NCBI RefSeq assembly: GCF_032854445.1
Contig: NC_088305.1
Coordinates: 26,310,628-26,374,627 of the forward strand
From: Liolophura sinensis
Taxonomy: Eukaryota; Mollusca; Polyplacophora; Chitonida; Chitonidae
DNA length: 64,000 nt
Reading direction: 5' to 3'
The position numbers and the translations under genes were made by a program. Of this stretch, positions 63,120 through 64,000 are shown one piece after another. The notes below the pieces were generated by a model. It was not told where the DNA came from. It saw only the letters and a program-made list of their open reading frames with translations, and searched no databases. The first letter of the stretch is position 1. Each line of letters opens with the position of its first letter.

Positions 63120-64000
63120 GTGGGTTTATAAAGAGATTAGGTTAATCCTAATCCCCAGTATGCAGAGAGCTTGCATTACAAATCCCGCTCAGCACTTAGT
63201 GATTAATTCTAAAGATTTAGAGTTAGTATTTCGTCGTGAACAATCTGCAGTCACAAAAGTCAGCATCAGTATTGAATTAATCTTCATATGCGCAAATTAT
63301 ATAAATTTTGACAACTATGTTTTACATGTGGGTCAAACTTCTTAGAATGGTGAGTTCAGTGGTAATATTTGCATGGAAGTTCAAATCAAAACAAATCTGA
63401 ATTTTTGTCTGACATCGCAGAGGAATAATCTGTATAAAAACACACAGTAAGTCATGTCAGTTCAATGTAATTATTGTTAGATGTACATAGCATCAGTGTG
63501 ATGTTTTATAAAATTGCCATCCTGTGGCATTAACTCTTCAATATTCATAGACTTAATTATAAAGTTTAGATGAGTCTGAAAAGTTGTAAATGTGGTCTTC
63601 AATATTTTTTTTGATTTTTCTTTAAAAAGAAAACGGCACTTGGAAATAATTTTTGTATGGTGGGTATTTGGGACCACCGTTTGGTATTTATAGTCTTTGT
63701 GTAAAAATGTTATAAATGGTGATGTAAAACTTATTTAATTAACATTTTTGCACCAGAATTTGGTCTTCCTAGCTGAAAAACGTGTTAAACCTCGATTTGG
63801 ATGTATTTTTAATATATTCTTAAATATTATCATAATTCAGATTAAACACGCATCTGAATATTAGCAACAAATTTACTTTCAAATAAATTTATTAAACATG
63901 CATGACATCCTTATTTCTAACATTATTATGTAAAGACGATAAATACCATAAGGTGGTCCCAAATGCCCGGAATATTTGCAAATACATTTTTTTCCTGAAA
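63120..64000. other. FANCD2 intron 37, nothing recognised
   Basis: AT-rich to the window end; no exon with a plausible continuation of FANCD2 was found. Confidence 0.5.

Overview
This is eukaryotic DNA from an animal, most likely a mollusc or a close lophotrochozoan relative. It has many small exons bounded by GT/AG splice sites and AT-rich introns. Tandem arrays are frequent, as are tRNA-headed SINEs whose shared 3' body (gccgtactcaagaatattt... tail of aaataaat) resembles metazoan SINEs I associate with molluscs. Species cannot be fixed from the sequence alone.

Two conserved genes lie head to head. On the minus strand, from about 19.5 kb down to 0.9 kb, is TTLL4, a tubulin polyglutamylase. 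Fifteen coding exons were joined with consistent reading phase, from a Ser-rich N-terminal region through the complete TTL catalytic core; the C-terminal end was not found and probably lies beyond position 1. On the plus strand, from 24,943 to 63,119, is FANCD2, the Fanconi anaemia D2 protein. Thirty-seven coding exons give about 1,273 codons, including the monoubiquitination lysine at the exon 16/17 junction; the last part (roughly 180 residues by comparison with the vertebrate protein) is beyond the window. The only break in phase is in exon 9, where a run of three G carries one base too many and creates an in-frame stop.

The 19.5-24.9 kb interval between the genes has no coding exon I can support. 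It holds CCAAT boxes, two good E2F-type sites, an AAGATGGCGGC YY1-type site and two long imperfect inverted repeats, so it probably contains both promoters.

The rest is introns loaded with repeats: about 18 SINE copies or fragments (some with clear target-site duplications), several short inverted-repeat elements of MITE type, and at least 14 minisatellite arrays. Three arrays run to within about 25 bp of a FANCD2 3' splice site. One of these repeats a combined acceptor/donor motif (ctacag|gtatgt) about 36 times. Another array, in TTLL4, is built from copies of a real exon start with its acceptor. The genes act in unrelated processes (microtubule glutamylation and DNA crosslink repair), and nothing here suggests a shared function beyond possible shared promoter DNA.
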